This document shows positions 45,252 to 56,700 of a stretch of 64,000 bases of DNA, in pieces. The notes beneath the pieces were generated by a model. The model ran no database searches, was not told the origin of the DNA, and was given only the letters and a program-made list of their open reading frames with translations. This DNA comes from Thelephora terrestris. Its lineage: Eukaryota; Basidiomycota; Agaricomycetes; Thelephorales; Thelephoraceae. Both the position numbers and the translations under genes were made by a program. The stretch is from assembly GCA_015956445.1 (NCBI GenBank), contig WIUZ02000004.1, forward strand, positions 1,178,001 to 1,242,000, read 5' to 3'. Positions within the stretch are counted from its first letter, which is position 1. Each line of letters opens with the position of its first letter.

Positions 45252-47139
45252 GTGGCACGCACGAGGCGGACAAGAGCGTTGTTACAGTTGAGCGAACCTT
45301 GGATCCGCAGGCGAGTGAAGCGTCGCAAAGAAAAAGAAGAAGAGAGGTTGAGAAGAAGGGGAATACGAAAGAGTAAAGAAAGGACGCGTCGCTCTGGAAG
45401 CGGGGTTGAACTTGAGACAACAGTGAGCAAAAACTTTGGCGTGATGGAACCACGATGATGCTTTCCGCCCCGACTTCGAGGTGGTGGGGATCCTTCGAGT
45501 CGAATAAGCTTGGGAGAAAGATACTCAAGCCCTCACCGTCGTTCAAGGAACAAGGCTAGGCTGCTGTCTCCACGGCTTCCAGTGTCGGCAAACAAGTTCA
45601 AGTTAAAACGCGCACGTCGCCATCGTCACAACTGTCGCTAACGATCTCCCACCCCAATCCAGGCTGTGTGCCAATACAGACCTCCTCGAATCATTACAGC
45701 GGGAGATCACGCTCTCCTTCGTGTATTTCCAACGCTACCCCTACAGTACCCCAGGCCACCGGAAAACCCCCAACAATGCAGCAAGCGGGCGGCGTGACAG
45801 GGATTGCCCGAGTCACGCAGTTGATGGGATTCAATGCATCCCACAAAGAGTCAAAACGTATTGGCCAAGCTTTAAAACTTTGAAGCATGCTCGTGGCTCG
45901 GAATTCAACTACCGAGCCCCCGTTATTACACAAGGCCACCGGTCAAGCCTCCAGGTCTCAGTGCCCAGCATATGCGACTTGGGTGGGGTGTAAGGCTGAA
46001 GACTCACAAAACCGACCCGGTGCACAGGGCACAGGACAACAAAGAACTTGGCCTCCCGAGCCCATTCGGATCCTAACCGTTCGCTGTTTCAAATTCTTAT
46101 TCGAACACCTGTTGCAGATCCAGCGGCAATGGCCCGCAAGCTGCGTGCTTGGGCAATGAGCTAGCTGTTCTGGTGGCTGGGACCTGCGGAACTAGTACTC
46201 GCATCTTCTACTTTTGTTCCGAACTGGTACGTTGCGATGAAACTATGTACTTGGACTGTGTGATACATGCGGGCGTGAAGATCATGGTTGCCGGCGAAGG
46301 GTCCTTCCAACGGAGTTGCCGTGAATTTAAATTACCGTAACGCCAGAAATGAACTTGAGGCTCCCTGAAGTTCCTTTTGTAGCCGGAGGTGCAGCTGCAA
46401 AGGCGTTGAATCAAATGAAAGTTTATGTTTTCTGATGACACCGGCGTTATTTTCGACGACATTTCTTTGGGACCTTTGTCACCAGCATTGTTTGCATACG
46501 CCGTCCGGTTGCGACCTGCGCTCTGACTGAGTGTCATCAGCGACAAGAACGCCTAGCGCGAAGACCACGAAGGTAAACCAGGGGCCGTCCATAACAGAGT
46601 AGCTGAGATATGAATGCGCGGACTAGCACGAGATGAGAACCGGAAAGTCTGGGAACATTCGCACCCAGAAGGCTCCAAAGCTTAGCTCCGGATGCAAGTA
46701 CGTGATCAGGAGAATGAGCCAAGCTGGAAGATCATTTCCGTTCCAGTAGAGTGGTGCCCCGCCTCAAAAGTATCCCATGGGTATACCCGACCGAGGTGAC
46801 GGTTGAATGGTGCTGACTGGGCTTATTCGTGTTTCAAGAACAGAAGGAGCTTGATCTGGCCGTATGATTGACAGACCTCTCTTCTTCCGGGCGGGGTCCA
46901 AGAACACTGATATGAGCAACTCGGATGATTCACGGATGACAGACCCACATGATGGATGAAATCATGATTCTGAATAGTCATCTCGTTCAATGCAGCGGTG
47001 CGCTGGACTGCGAATCGTCGTTAGCGATAAGATCGCATTTTTACCGCAGGGAAGTGAGGTATCTTGGAGATCACGCCACGGTTGGAGTACAATGGAACGG
47101 GTTTCGTGTTCTCTGGGGATTTTGTGGGACATCCTACAT
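45252..47139. other. Long intergenic region, no confirmed gene
   Basis: About 1.9 kb between the SPG1 start and the VMA4 stop. The only hint of coding is a 37-codon minus-strand frame at 46479-46592, MDGPWFTFVVFALGVLVADD, which looks like a signal peptide or membrane helix, but no downstream exon could be joined convincingly. The rest shows short frames on both strands without family resemblance. Confidence 0.4.
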
Positions 47140-48098
47140 CTATGTCTGGAACCTCCTGTTCTCGTTCTTTCCGTATAATTCATACCTGATCTCGGGCAAC
47201 ATCTACGACAAAAGATGAGGGACGATGAATGTGGTCGAAACGAACAGCGCACCCTATCCTCCAATAACCGCAACCTTTCATCGAGAGAGTTGTCCAGTGT
47301 GATTCGTTTGTTGCCGCTCACAAGCTTTATGCCACCAGCACTACACACAAAGCGTGAGCGCGGAAATCGGATAAGTGGTTGATTTGGCATACAGATCCGG
47401 ACTCAATGAAGAGACGAGCTCGTACTTCACCCGACGACCGCTGATCTCAGTGTATTGGTTCGAAGCCGCAGCTGCGGCATCTTTGGCGGCAGCTGCGTCT
47501 GCTTCTCGCACATGGATGCTAACCTCCGCCTCAAGAAGCTGGAGGAACCCTTGAGCGATAATGCCCTGTAGGAACTGCACGTATTGCGAAGACGAGGCGA
47601 GCGTCGCAAGTTGTTCACGGGCTGCCTGGAAGAGATCTTGCAAGTGTTGCTCGCGCAGATGCAGAATTCTCAAGCGGGATTTGTTGGTCAAGGTGGAATG
47701 GGCACTGGAGATGGCCTCGATTTCAGCCGCATCGGAATCAACACGATGCGAACATACATCTTCTGTGAAACCTCTGCCCCTTTTCGTTTCTTTTCGTACT
47801 GAGCATTTATGGCCTGCTGTGCCTGCTTGACGAGTTTTGCCTATGGACCGGAGCAGATTCGGTTAATCACCAGTTTCATCGAACTAGGCCAACAACCTTT
47901 TCGATAGAGAACTCTTCGTCGGCTTTGACCCTGACTTCCCGGGCCTTCTCGAGTGCCTCCTGCTTAATGAACGCGACCTGGTAGTTTGACGAAAGGGAGG
48001 GGTGAGATTGAAGGAAACGACCGAGCCACCGGGTTCAAACGGACCATCTTATTCATTTCGGTGAGGACCTCCTCATCGTTCATAGGTCGCGAAGCCAT
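47140..48098 (-). CDS. VMA4: V-type ATPase subunit E (Vma4)
   Basis: Peripheral-stalk subunit of the vacuolar proton pump. ATG at 48098 gives MASRPMNDEEVLTEMNKM; an intron (about 47981-48044) joins directly to VAFIKQEALEKAREVRVKAD and EEFSIEK, the long helix of the E subunit. Next AKLVKQAQQAINAQYEKKRK, then LTNKSRLRILHLREQHLQDL, FLQGIIAQGFLQLLEAEVSI and, after an intron, GGIKLVSGNKRITLDNSLDE with RLRLLEDR. The final small exon, MLPEIRYELYGKNENRRFQT, ends at 47140 and matches the family's C-terminus. The last exon sits alone after an intron of about 60 bp, so the true end is easily missed. Confidence 0.95.
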
Positions 48099-48275
48099 AG
48101 TAGCGTTGTCGTAGTAGGGGTTCGGGGCAAGATATTGGAAGAGAGACAACAGATTGTGGTGCAGGCGCCTAATTCTATATCCGGTCACCTCAGCCAATGC
48201 GTGGTTCACGAGCTGCTCCGAACTGTGAGCGTTCACTCAACCACTTTGCTTTGGAAAAATCGTTGTACTGTAAAT

Positions 48276-50792
48276 CTAGAAATCCTCTATATCATCTCCT
48301 TCTAGCCAGCCGCCATCTGCAACCTCGTCAGTTATCTCGGTTTCTCGGTTGGCAAATTCATCTTCGTGAAAATCGTGCTGAGATGGTGGGTCGTCTTCTT
48401 CCAAACGAGAGGGAAGGTGTTCGCCTTCATCGAAGATTAGTCTCGAAAATAGGTCGTGTGACTGAGGCGGCTTCGGGTGTACTGCTCGCGCTACCCGTAT
48501 AAGAGAGGTTTAGGATGTACAAATTGATTGTTCACGTACGGGAAGATGGAATGTTCAGTATCACTCCGGCTTCACACACAAGATCATCTTTATTCCATTT
48601 CCCGCACACTTGCGGCATCTCCTAAGGTAGACATCAGTCGCTCCTTTACCCAGAAGATGGTACCAACACGTACCCTACTAAACCATTCCGAAACATCCCA
48701 CGCTGCATTGGACGCCTCCCGTGTTCTCTTTAGCTGCTCAAAAAACTCTGGTTTAAACATCTTTTGCGAGCGCCGTGGTACAGGAATGGGCAGCGAGTGC
48801 AGTGTCCCGAGCGTAAGAAGATGAAACCTGTGCGGGTTGGCTTGAAACCACTGGAATAGATGGTTTTTATTTGTCCACCAACAGGAATTAAGGATGTGCA
48901 AACCTCTTCCGGCCCACTATAGTCAATCCAACTCGCCCACTCCGCAATGCCACCGCACTCTTCGAGCTTTTCACAATACTGTGTGTAGTTTTGGTGCAAG
49001 TATAAGGAAAACAAGGATGAGTCGATCGGAGAGTCTGCATAGAGAGTCTACCAAGGACCGTTAGCCTAACACACTCCATAACGGTCGACAAACCCACATT
49101 GACGTCGACCAGGGATGCCTTACGGTTGTGTAGCTTCAGGTGAGACGGAAGTTTCTCTGGGTTCGGAATGCTTTGTTCGAGCAATCGGAGCTGTTCCCTG
49201 TCCCGCTTCGTTGCCGAAGAACTCGGTGGATCTCCCTTGCCTATGAACGTACATTACGGTGCCTAGGCTCCAAACAAGAAGTGACATACGTTTGTTATAC
49301 AGGACTTTTCCAATCAGGTGGAACAATGCCATACTCTGTTCTCTCTGGCTCGCTAACTTGAGGAGTGCAACAGAATCATTCGAGCCATTGCTCTTGCCCT
49401 TCTTGGTAGGCTTGCTTGCAAGGGAGGATAATTGCAATTCCATAATCGCACCTCTCACGTCACCCCGCGAACATGTCACGATCATGTCGAGAACTTTCTT
49501 TGTCGGGCGGGGCGAATGGCTGCCTTGAAAGCGCTGATCGGCTATGGCCTGCAAGACTTTTATCATTAAGGTCGGGGCGACTGGGTTGAAGCTTCACGAG
49601 TTCAGTTATCCGCCCGCTTGTTCACTTCTCGCATCGCTCACCTGATCTGGGTAACATAAGGGGCCGAGAGAAGGTCGGCGGGTAAAGCGGTCCTGATTCC
49701 AAGGACTTCGTTCCGCCCTCGGAACGAACTGTACCCTACATTATCTTCTAGTTCTCCTCTTGTGCCAAGGTCGCTCATGATAACCACGAGCGGAATATAT
49801 TCTCCGTCCCGTGAAGTCTGCCGTTGTACGAATAGTCGGAGAGCGTCATGGAACTTGTCTCGAGTGTCGGCATGGTGAATATTCGGTAGATCCTCGAGGA
49901 GAATTGCCTGTCTTGTGGTCTGCCCGGATGAGGTCTCCCCAAACACTGACCTTGATGTAGAAGCACGATTCAAGAATTCTTGAAACTTGTCGAGCTGAGG
50001 GACAATGTCTAGATCTGACGGAGTGCCATGAATGAAGTGGGTGAACGAGGCATCCAAAAGTGGGTACATGCCTCCGTATGGGGTTGACGTCGAGTTCTTC
50101 CACTCCATCAGTTCGAAGCCGAGTTCTCTTGCAAGTACCTTGATGGTGGCCGTCTTACCAGACCCGGCCGGTCCAGTGAGAGCAAGGATACGCTGTACCA
50201 CCATTAGCCACGAAGAAAACTCGCAATGCGTCGTGAGACTCACGCGGTACTTGCGGAGCCTTCCTCCGTCCAACGCTTCCACAAGCCAGTGGCGGACATC
50301 ATCGACCTTCTTAGAGTGGACCACTAACTGTTCCTATGGGACATTGGGGCTCAGAGGTAATTGCAGCGCAGGAGACACATACCGTTGTGAGCGGTTCATA
50401 CCTGTCAACCCACAGCCCATCCGCTGAAAGGACGTCAGGGTATCATCACCGATCCGCATGACACCCACGTACCATCAAGCGACGAGTCTGAAGCTTCTTT
50501 CTGTTTCCCCTTCCGCTTATTATTGACCAACGGTGGAGTAGGCTGTGAGATTGGCTGGGGCGGCGAAGAGTCGATCCCTTTCGGCGATTTGTCGAACGCG
50601 AAACTAGGCGGGACTGTAAACTACAACCTGAAGCACGTTAATTAAGCACGCGGCGGAAGAGCAATAGGGCTACGCAACGGATAATGACTTGAGCTTCTTC
50701 GTCGGAGGCTGACAATTCGATGTTAGGGTGCTCGTACGCGAAGCTTTCCTCCCTCCTGTAGACGAGGTGGCTTTCGCCGCACTCTCTGGCAT
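48276..50792 (-). CDS. RAD17: Rad17/Rad24-type checkpoint clamp loader
   Basis: Loads the 9-1-1 clamp at damaged DNA with the small RFC subunits. ATG at 50792 gives MPESAAKATSSTGGRKASRT; an intron (about 50586-50650) joins LKSLS to FTVPPSFAFDKSPKGIDSS. Then QLVVHSKKVDDVRHWLVEAL and the AAA+ core: Walker A GPAGSGKTATIK, FELMEWKNS, the Walker B region QAILLEDLPNIHH (ED in place of canonical DE) and PLVVIMSD. Next, MIVTCSRGDVRGAIMELQLS (helical domain) and LALASQREQSMALFHLIGKV-type sequence read as LLKLASQREQ joined to SMALFHLIGKVLYNK. The acidic C-terminus ends WLEGDDIEDF at 48276. At least eight introns. The order of RFC-type motifs supports Rad17 rather than Rfc1. Confidence 0.9.
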
Positions 50793-50863
50793 GACCGTCG
50801 AGCGTTGTGGGGGTGGACGCGATTCTCACGATCACTCCCTCCTTCTGATCCACTTTACGTGCA
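50793..50863. promoter_or_regulatory. 71-bp bidirectional promoter RAD17 / PSF1 with MCB-like site
   Basis: Only 71 bp separate the two ATGs. It contains ACGCGA (50817-50822), close to the MBF-binding MCB core used by S-phase genes in fungi. Transcripts must start within or upstream of this short space, possibly overlapping each other's leader. Confidence 0.5.
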
Positions 50864-51472
50864 ATGGCAGAACACAAGCAGTTCTGTGACTTGGCAACAC
50901 AACTGGTCACGGAATCACGTCGGTCGACATCGTCAGACACTCTTTTCAAGTACAACGACCCTCTCGTCCGACAGATCATTCGCGAACAACGCCAACTCGA
51001 GGCTTTCATCCAGTCCCAAGTGGCAGGATCCCCAGAATTTACTGGAGAAGCACCAGCCCTCCTCATCTACCAAACCGCCATCTTACGAAACAAGCGGTGC
51101 CTACTGGCATATCATAACCATCGGATCGAGAGGTTAAAAGACATGTATTGGGCAGTGGGTGGCGCCCTTCCCCATCTTCTCTCATCGCCGGATATACGCA
51201 GCAAACTTTCACCCCTCGAAGTCGACTTTCTCAAGACATACAATTCCGAAGTCATGGAATTTCGATCTGAATTTTCTGATGAGTTGGACATCATGGCAGG
51301 AATCACGGAACCGCCTAAGGACCTCAATGTCTTGGTGAAGGTGATCAGGGATTGCGGAGTCATTCAGACAGAGCTAGGGAGTATCGACTTCCGCAAGGGT
51401 CAGAGATTTATGGTGAGACGGGCGGACATTGAACACCTCATCATACAAGGTTATTTGGAGGAGGTCCGGTGA
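50864..51472 (+). CDS. PSF1: GINS complex subunit Psf1
   Basis: Part of the CMG replicative helicase. One uninterrupted exon of 202 codons, starting MAEHKQFCDLATQLVTESRR, against about 200 residues for the family. Landmarks: LIYQTAILRNKRCLLAYHNH and RIERLKDMYWAVGG in the A domain, then LSPLEVDFLKTYNSEVMEF, and a C-terminal B domain with PPKDLNVLVKVIRDCGVIQT and FMVRRADIEHLIIQGYLEEV. This intronless gene stands out among neighbours with many introns. Confidence 0.96.
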   Translation: MAEHKQFCDLATQLVTESRRSTSSDTLFKYNDPLVRQIIREQRQLEAFIQSQVAGSPEFTGEAPALLIYQTAILRNKRCLLAYHNHRIERLKDMYWAVGGALPHLLSSPDIRSKLSPLEVDFLKTYNSEVMEFRSEFSDELDIMAGITEPPKDLNVLVKVIRDCGVIQTELGSIDFRKGQRFMVRRADIEHLIIQGYLEEVR

Positions 51473-51813
51473 TAAACGGGTGAGTACTTCAGTTTTCAAG
51501 TTACAGGAGAAATCCCTCATCCTTACCCTAGCACAACAAAACCGAGTCAGGAAAGGGCTCTATTTAGCGTTCAATGCGAGCCGGTCTCCACTCCATCGCT
51601 ATCTATATGAAATTATGCCTAGGCAGCACCCAGCCCACATTACTCAGTGGCCTATAGGCACGGGAGGGGGGGTGCTGAGAACGGCATAATTACGCATATC
51701 GTGTGCTTTGCGTTGGAATCCTGTATTTGATAACTGTATGGTATTGTTGGCGGATTGTGATATCTTTACGACAAGGCGTTGAAAGCGTGGGAACTTTTCG
51801 GCTGAAACCCTCA
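51473..51813. other. Intergenic between PSF1 and IND1
   Basis: No gene supported; it should contain the PSF1 terminator and IND1 promoter. Confidence 0.4.
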
Positions 51814-53050
51814 ATGATGTCAGTCACATTGAGACGGAGGTTTCACGTATTCCCCTCCCTCCGGCATGAAAACCCTCTGGTAAGCAATGTCAACCAGCGG
51901 ACGGCAAAAGCTCAGTGAGATCTCCGCTATACACAGGGTCTACCCCGAACGCGTACAAAACCACCAGAGATGCCTAGACGTGGCGGACTTCCACAGAAAC
52001 GCCCTATCCCAAATGTAAAAAAGACCGTCGTCGTAGCGAGCGGAAAAGGCGGAGTCGGGAAGAGCACGGTTGCAGGTCAGTCACACACCTTCTGGAAGAT
52101 AGCACCAGCTCCAGTTTTTGCATAGTCAATCTTGCGCTAGCAATGGCCAAGAGTGGTTCCAAAAGGGTAGGGATACTTGACCTGGATATATTTGGCCCCT
52201 CGATTCCTACTCTGATGGGCTTAAACCACAGGGAAGAGCCCGAATTAACAAACAGTACGTTGTCTTGGCCTGCCTGCTTCAAGAAGCTGAGGATTTGTAG
52301 ATGGCGCGTTGGTCCCATTGATGAATCATGGAATTCCCTGCATGTCTATGGGCTTCCTCATGCCCCGAAAAGAGGGCATGGAAGGGGAGGATGTAGCCAT
52401 TGTATGGCGTGGCCTCATGGTACAGAAAGCAACTCAGCAGCTACTGTTTGACGTCGACTGGCGTGATTCTAGTGGATCAGAGCTTGATGCACTTGTGATC
52501 GATATGCCCCCAGGCACTGGCGATGTCCCATTGACCCTTGGACAACTGGTGAATGTAGACGGTGAGCAAAGTTGACCTGCAATTTACCATTGTTCTCGCT
52601 GATGGCGAGGTAGGGGCAATCATCGTATCTACGCCCCAAGACGTAGCGCTGGCTGATGTTCAAAAGGGCATCGCCATGTTTCGCAAGGTCTCGATGCCAG
52701 TAAGAATAACTTCTTCAACGAACCCTTTTCAGAACCAGGCCTGATACATCTTTTTTCGCCTTCATTCACTGCAGATTACTGGGATGGTTTTGAACCAAGG
52801 ATATCTTATTCCCCCTGGATCCACAATTCCGTTCAGGCTCTTCGGAACAGCTGATGGTTATCGGCGTTTAGCGGATCGCGCCGGGATTCCTACGCTTGCT
52901 GAATTGCCGCTCGTCCCCGGCGTGAGTGCCAGTGGAGACCGAGGGGTACCCTACGCACTGTGGAACAAGCAAGAAGATGGTGTCGCTGGTGCGCAATGGC
53001 TCGAATCAATGGAGAACCTGGCGAAACGGATGTGGGAGGCTTTGGGTTGA
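51814..53050 (+). CDS. IND1: Ind1/NUBPL-like mitochondrial P-loop ATPase lacking the CPxC motif
   Basis: Mrp/NBP35-family ATPase; Ind1 delivers iron-sulfur clusters to respiratory complex I. The start [20 protein letters not shown] (51814) is basic and hydrophobic, fitting a mitochondrial presequence, and an intron (about 51882-51937) joins it to [20 protein letters not shown]. Then [19 protein letters not shown] (deviant Walker A), [56 protein letters not shown] and [19 protein letters not shown]. Where Ind1 proteins have FxCPxC, this one reads [20 protein letters not shown], aligned without gaps but with no cysteine. Otherwise the gene looks intact and ends [13 protein letters not shown]. 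It is either a diverged paralog or a functional variant. Confidence 0.85.
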
Positions 53051-53757
53051 ATCCGATTTGCGTAAGCGCGAGACTTCCAGGCACGGGGGCGGCCGAGGCT
53101 CATGAGCACGGCAACGTGCTGTTAATCAGCGAAATTGAAATTACATCCTTCCGCTCCGAGCCTGACATTTCGCTTGCTCTGAGCCTCTGGAGTGTCTCCG
53201 CCACTCCGATGAGCCAAGCGGTTCGTAAATTACCGTTCCGTGGGGCAGACCCATATTCACATTTTTCGTAATGTACTTAACGACGATAATCCGAACGTTT
53301 TTTCCACCAAAAGTCCACCCACCAAAGGGCGCCAAAAGGATATGTTTAGCCCAAACATTTCCCACCAAACATTCGACAGATCAAGGCACCGCTTCCACTC
53401 CCGATTTCCCGCCCTCCCCATCACCCCCCTCGTTCGAATTCCCTGCTGCAGCCGATCCTTGGTTCTCTCCCTCAGCCACCCTCCGATCCTCCGTCTCGAG
53501 ACCTCCTGAATTCCACAGAGGTCTGACAGCTTTCTCTATTCAACCCGGTTCTACATCCCCGGAATCTGATCGCGGGTCCACAGGTTCATATTCCGACGCA
53601 TTCACCTCATTCCCGCCGGTTACTCTCGCTTGACATCCAGCTTGCCGGAGAGCAGGCTATATCACCTTATACAACCTCTTGACAAACCAGACGTCGCGGG
53701 CGCGGTAGCCGAAACTCTGCTGGTCGCCTGTTCTGCCAGCTCGTCCTCTCCCTTGAG
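53051..53757. other. Region upstream of the OPT gene with a probable coding segment
   Basis: A plus-strand open stretch at 53271-53633 contains FPPSPSPPSFEFPAAADPWF, then RPPEFHRGLTAFSIQPGSTS and SYSDAFTSFPPVTLA. Its Ser/Pro-rich, non-repetitive composition looks like a disordered N-terminal coding region. It could be 5' coding exons of the transporter, joined by an intron starting near 53620, or a separate small gene. I cannot decide between these. Confidence 0.4.
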
Positions 53758-56700
53758 ATGACAGACAATAACCACACTGCGACAAATGGCTCCAGTTCTG
53801 CTACAGAATTCGCGCCCCCCGAACCTGAGAAATCGTTTGGTGCGGGATGCGAATGTGATGCAGATTGACCGCCAATTTACTTCTTATCAGAGTCTTTAGA
53901 AGCGCCGCGCACCGTAATTCAATCTCATTGGTGCCCCCTGGTCCATTCCAACACCCTCACTGTGATTTCCCCCAGGAATCGCCCTATTCTGGAAGATATG
54001 ATGATTACGACCCCACGTTTGACCCGAACTTTGACGAAGATACCATTTACGATGGTTCGCTCCCCAATCCAAGTCTTCTGTCTTTCTATTGACTGGGCCG
54101 CCGCGCAGAATCTCCATACCCAGAGGTACGATCTGCCGTGGCAAATTTCGACGATCCAGAAATGCCCGGTCAGTCTCTCAAACTCTCCCTTCTCTCTATC
54201 ACAACAACTTACGAGATGGTCAAGTAAATACTCTTCGAGCGTGGGTTATAGGTTTGTTTTGGTCTGTAGTGTTGTCTGGAGTCAACCAATTTTTCTTCTT
54301 CCGATACCCAACGGTTACTGTGGGAGGGGTACGTCTCACGACCCATCGTGCAAGGGTTCACTGACGAACTAGTTCACAAGCTTGTTGCCCAATTGGTTTC
54401 ATATCCAATGGGCAGACTTTGGGCTCGTTTTATGCCTAAGGTCACAGTTCTAGGTGTCTCACTGAATCCAGGACCCTTCACCATTAAAGAACATGTGCGT
54501 ATCGTTCGTTTCCATCCGCGCGCTTTCTCAGCGTCTGCCAGGTACTGGTCACGATCATGGCCGGTGTCGGATCAGGATCTGCCTATGCGGTGAGAGAAAT
54601 CACATGGGAATCTGGTTTTCTTCCGCTGATGGCTGATCTCTACAGACTGACATCATCGCCGTACAACGGGTGTTATATAAAGAAACCTGGAGCTTCACGT
54701 GTAAGAGGGAAGGGCGTCCTGGCTTTTTTGTTCGATCCTCATTGTTAGCAGATCAATGGTTGCTGGTCATGTCAACCCAAATGATTGGGTTATCGGCTGG
54801 TGGAATCGCACGACAGCTGTTGGTTGCACCTCCCTCGATGAGTGAGGAACGCACTTTTTGGCCAAAGCGAGATGCTAAAAGAACTCCCAGTTTGGCCAAA
54901 CACCCTTGTTATCTGCGCTTTATTCAATACCCTTCATTCGCAAAAGTATCTTGCTGCTGATGAAACTGGACCGAGTCGAGAACGGTTTTTCACGTACGCG
55001 TTTCTTAGCGCGGCGCTTTGGTGTGAGCGCTCTCGTCAGATCCTTGCGACCACAGCCCCTGACTGAATGCCTCGCAGACCTCGTCCCCGGTTATCTGTTC
55101 CAGGCCTTGGGGTAATCTCATTTATTTAAGTCCTCAATTCTGGGTTTAACGTGACACCTTCAGCATGTTCAATTGGGTTTGTTGGATTGCCCCCGATAAC
55201 ACGGTGAGTGCGACCCCCCTCGACTCCACCTACAACACTGAGGCAGCCCTAGGTCGTTAATCAAATATTTGGGTTAGTGTCCCGTGAGCTTTACAAATTC
55301 GACCGTCTCATGACTATTTCCTAGTTTCCGCGGAGGCCTTGGCTTTTCTCTGTTCACTTTTGACTGGAATGAGATCGCTTATATCGGCAGTCCGTAAGTG
55401 TGCACTCGCCTTGCTGTATCCGCGTTGCTGATCATCTTCCCTAGTCTTGTGACACCCTGTGCGTATCTTTCTCTCCCAGCTGCACCACGTTAATCCTGGA
55501 GTGCAGGGTGGTCGGAGGCAAATGTCGCCGCGGGTTTTATTCTGTTCTTCTGTGAGTGCGGTCAACCCCAGTATCTCGCCCGGGCCCTGAGCGATTCCTT
55601 TTGCAGGGGTTTTGATCCCCGCCATCTACGTGTGTACCTCATGGCCCCCCAACGGGATCATGGCTGACATCTGGCCTTAGTACACAGATACGTGGTATGG
55701 CAAGCGACTCCCTTGTATGTACGACAGATTTGCTATCCCGCATTTCGCCAATTCCTTCCACTAGTGATGTCGTGGCAGCCTTACGACAATACTGGCGCAG
55801 TGTATGATGTTCACCGCATCTTGAATCAGGATGGAACTTTCAACCTCGAAAAGTATAAAGCTTACAGCCCTCTATTCCTCTCGTGCGTACCTATCCTCGG
55901 ATGTGCTCATCTATTTTCGATGACACCCGCTCCCAGCACTCCGTTTGCGATAGCGTATGGACTTTCCTTCGCCTCCATCACGGCTACTATCGTGCACTCA
56001 GTCTTACACTTCTGGAAGCCTATCCGAGTTCACCTTCGACGTTCTTTGAGGGAACAGCCTGATATACACGCCAAATTGATGTCTAACTATCGTCAGGTCC
56101 CTGAATGGTGGTATGCAACCCTTTTTGCAGTAAACTTTGCCTTCGCCTGTATCAGTGTTCAACTGTGGCCCACTCATCTCCCAATATGGGCATTAATAGT
56201 CGGGTTGCTGATAGGTAGGTAAGATCACCATTCATCAGTATCTGCGGCTAACGCCACGCCCAGCCATCGTATACATCGTGCCAATAGGTAAGGGCGGGAT
56301 CCCGCACTCGATTTTTCTAACATTCTTTTAGGGATGATTTTGGCCATCACTAATCGACAAGTTGGTCTCAAGTGCGACCTTTGTAAATTTGTCCTCCGCT
56401 GACGGTCAACTAACGATCCCTTTCAGCGTCGTGAGCGAGTTGATCATCGGCTACATGTTACCAGGAAGACCAGTTGCAATGATGATGTACATTTCCATCT
56501 CAAATTCTCCTATCACTACTCATGCGTGCCATCTTTGGATAGCTTTAAGGTGCCACCGGTCATGTTCTTTTATTAATCAATCAACGCTAAAATCTATGCA
56601 GACATTCACCTACATTTCTGTCAGCCAAGGTGATTCTCGTGCTCTCCTCTTTCCCTTTTCAAAAAACCCCGTTTAACCGTCATAAATTAGCAATGGCCTT

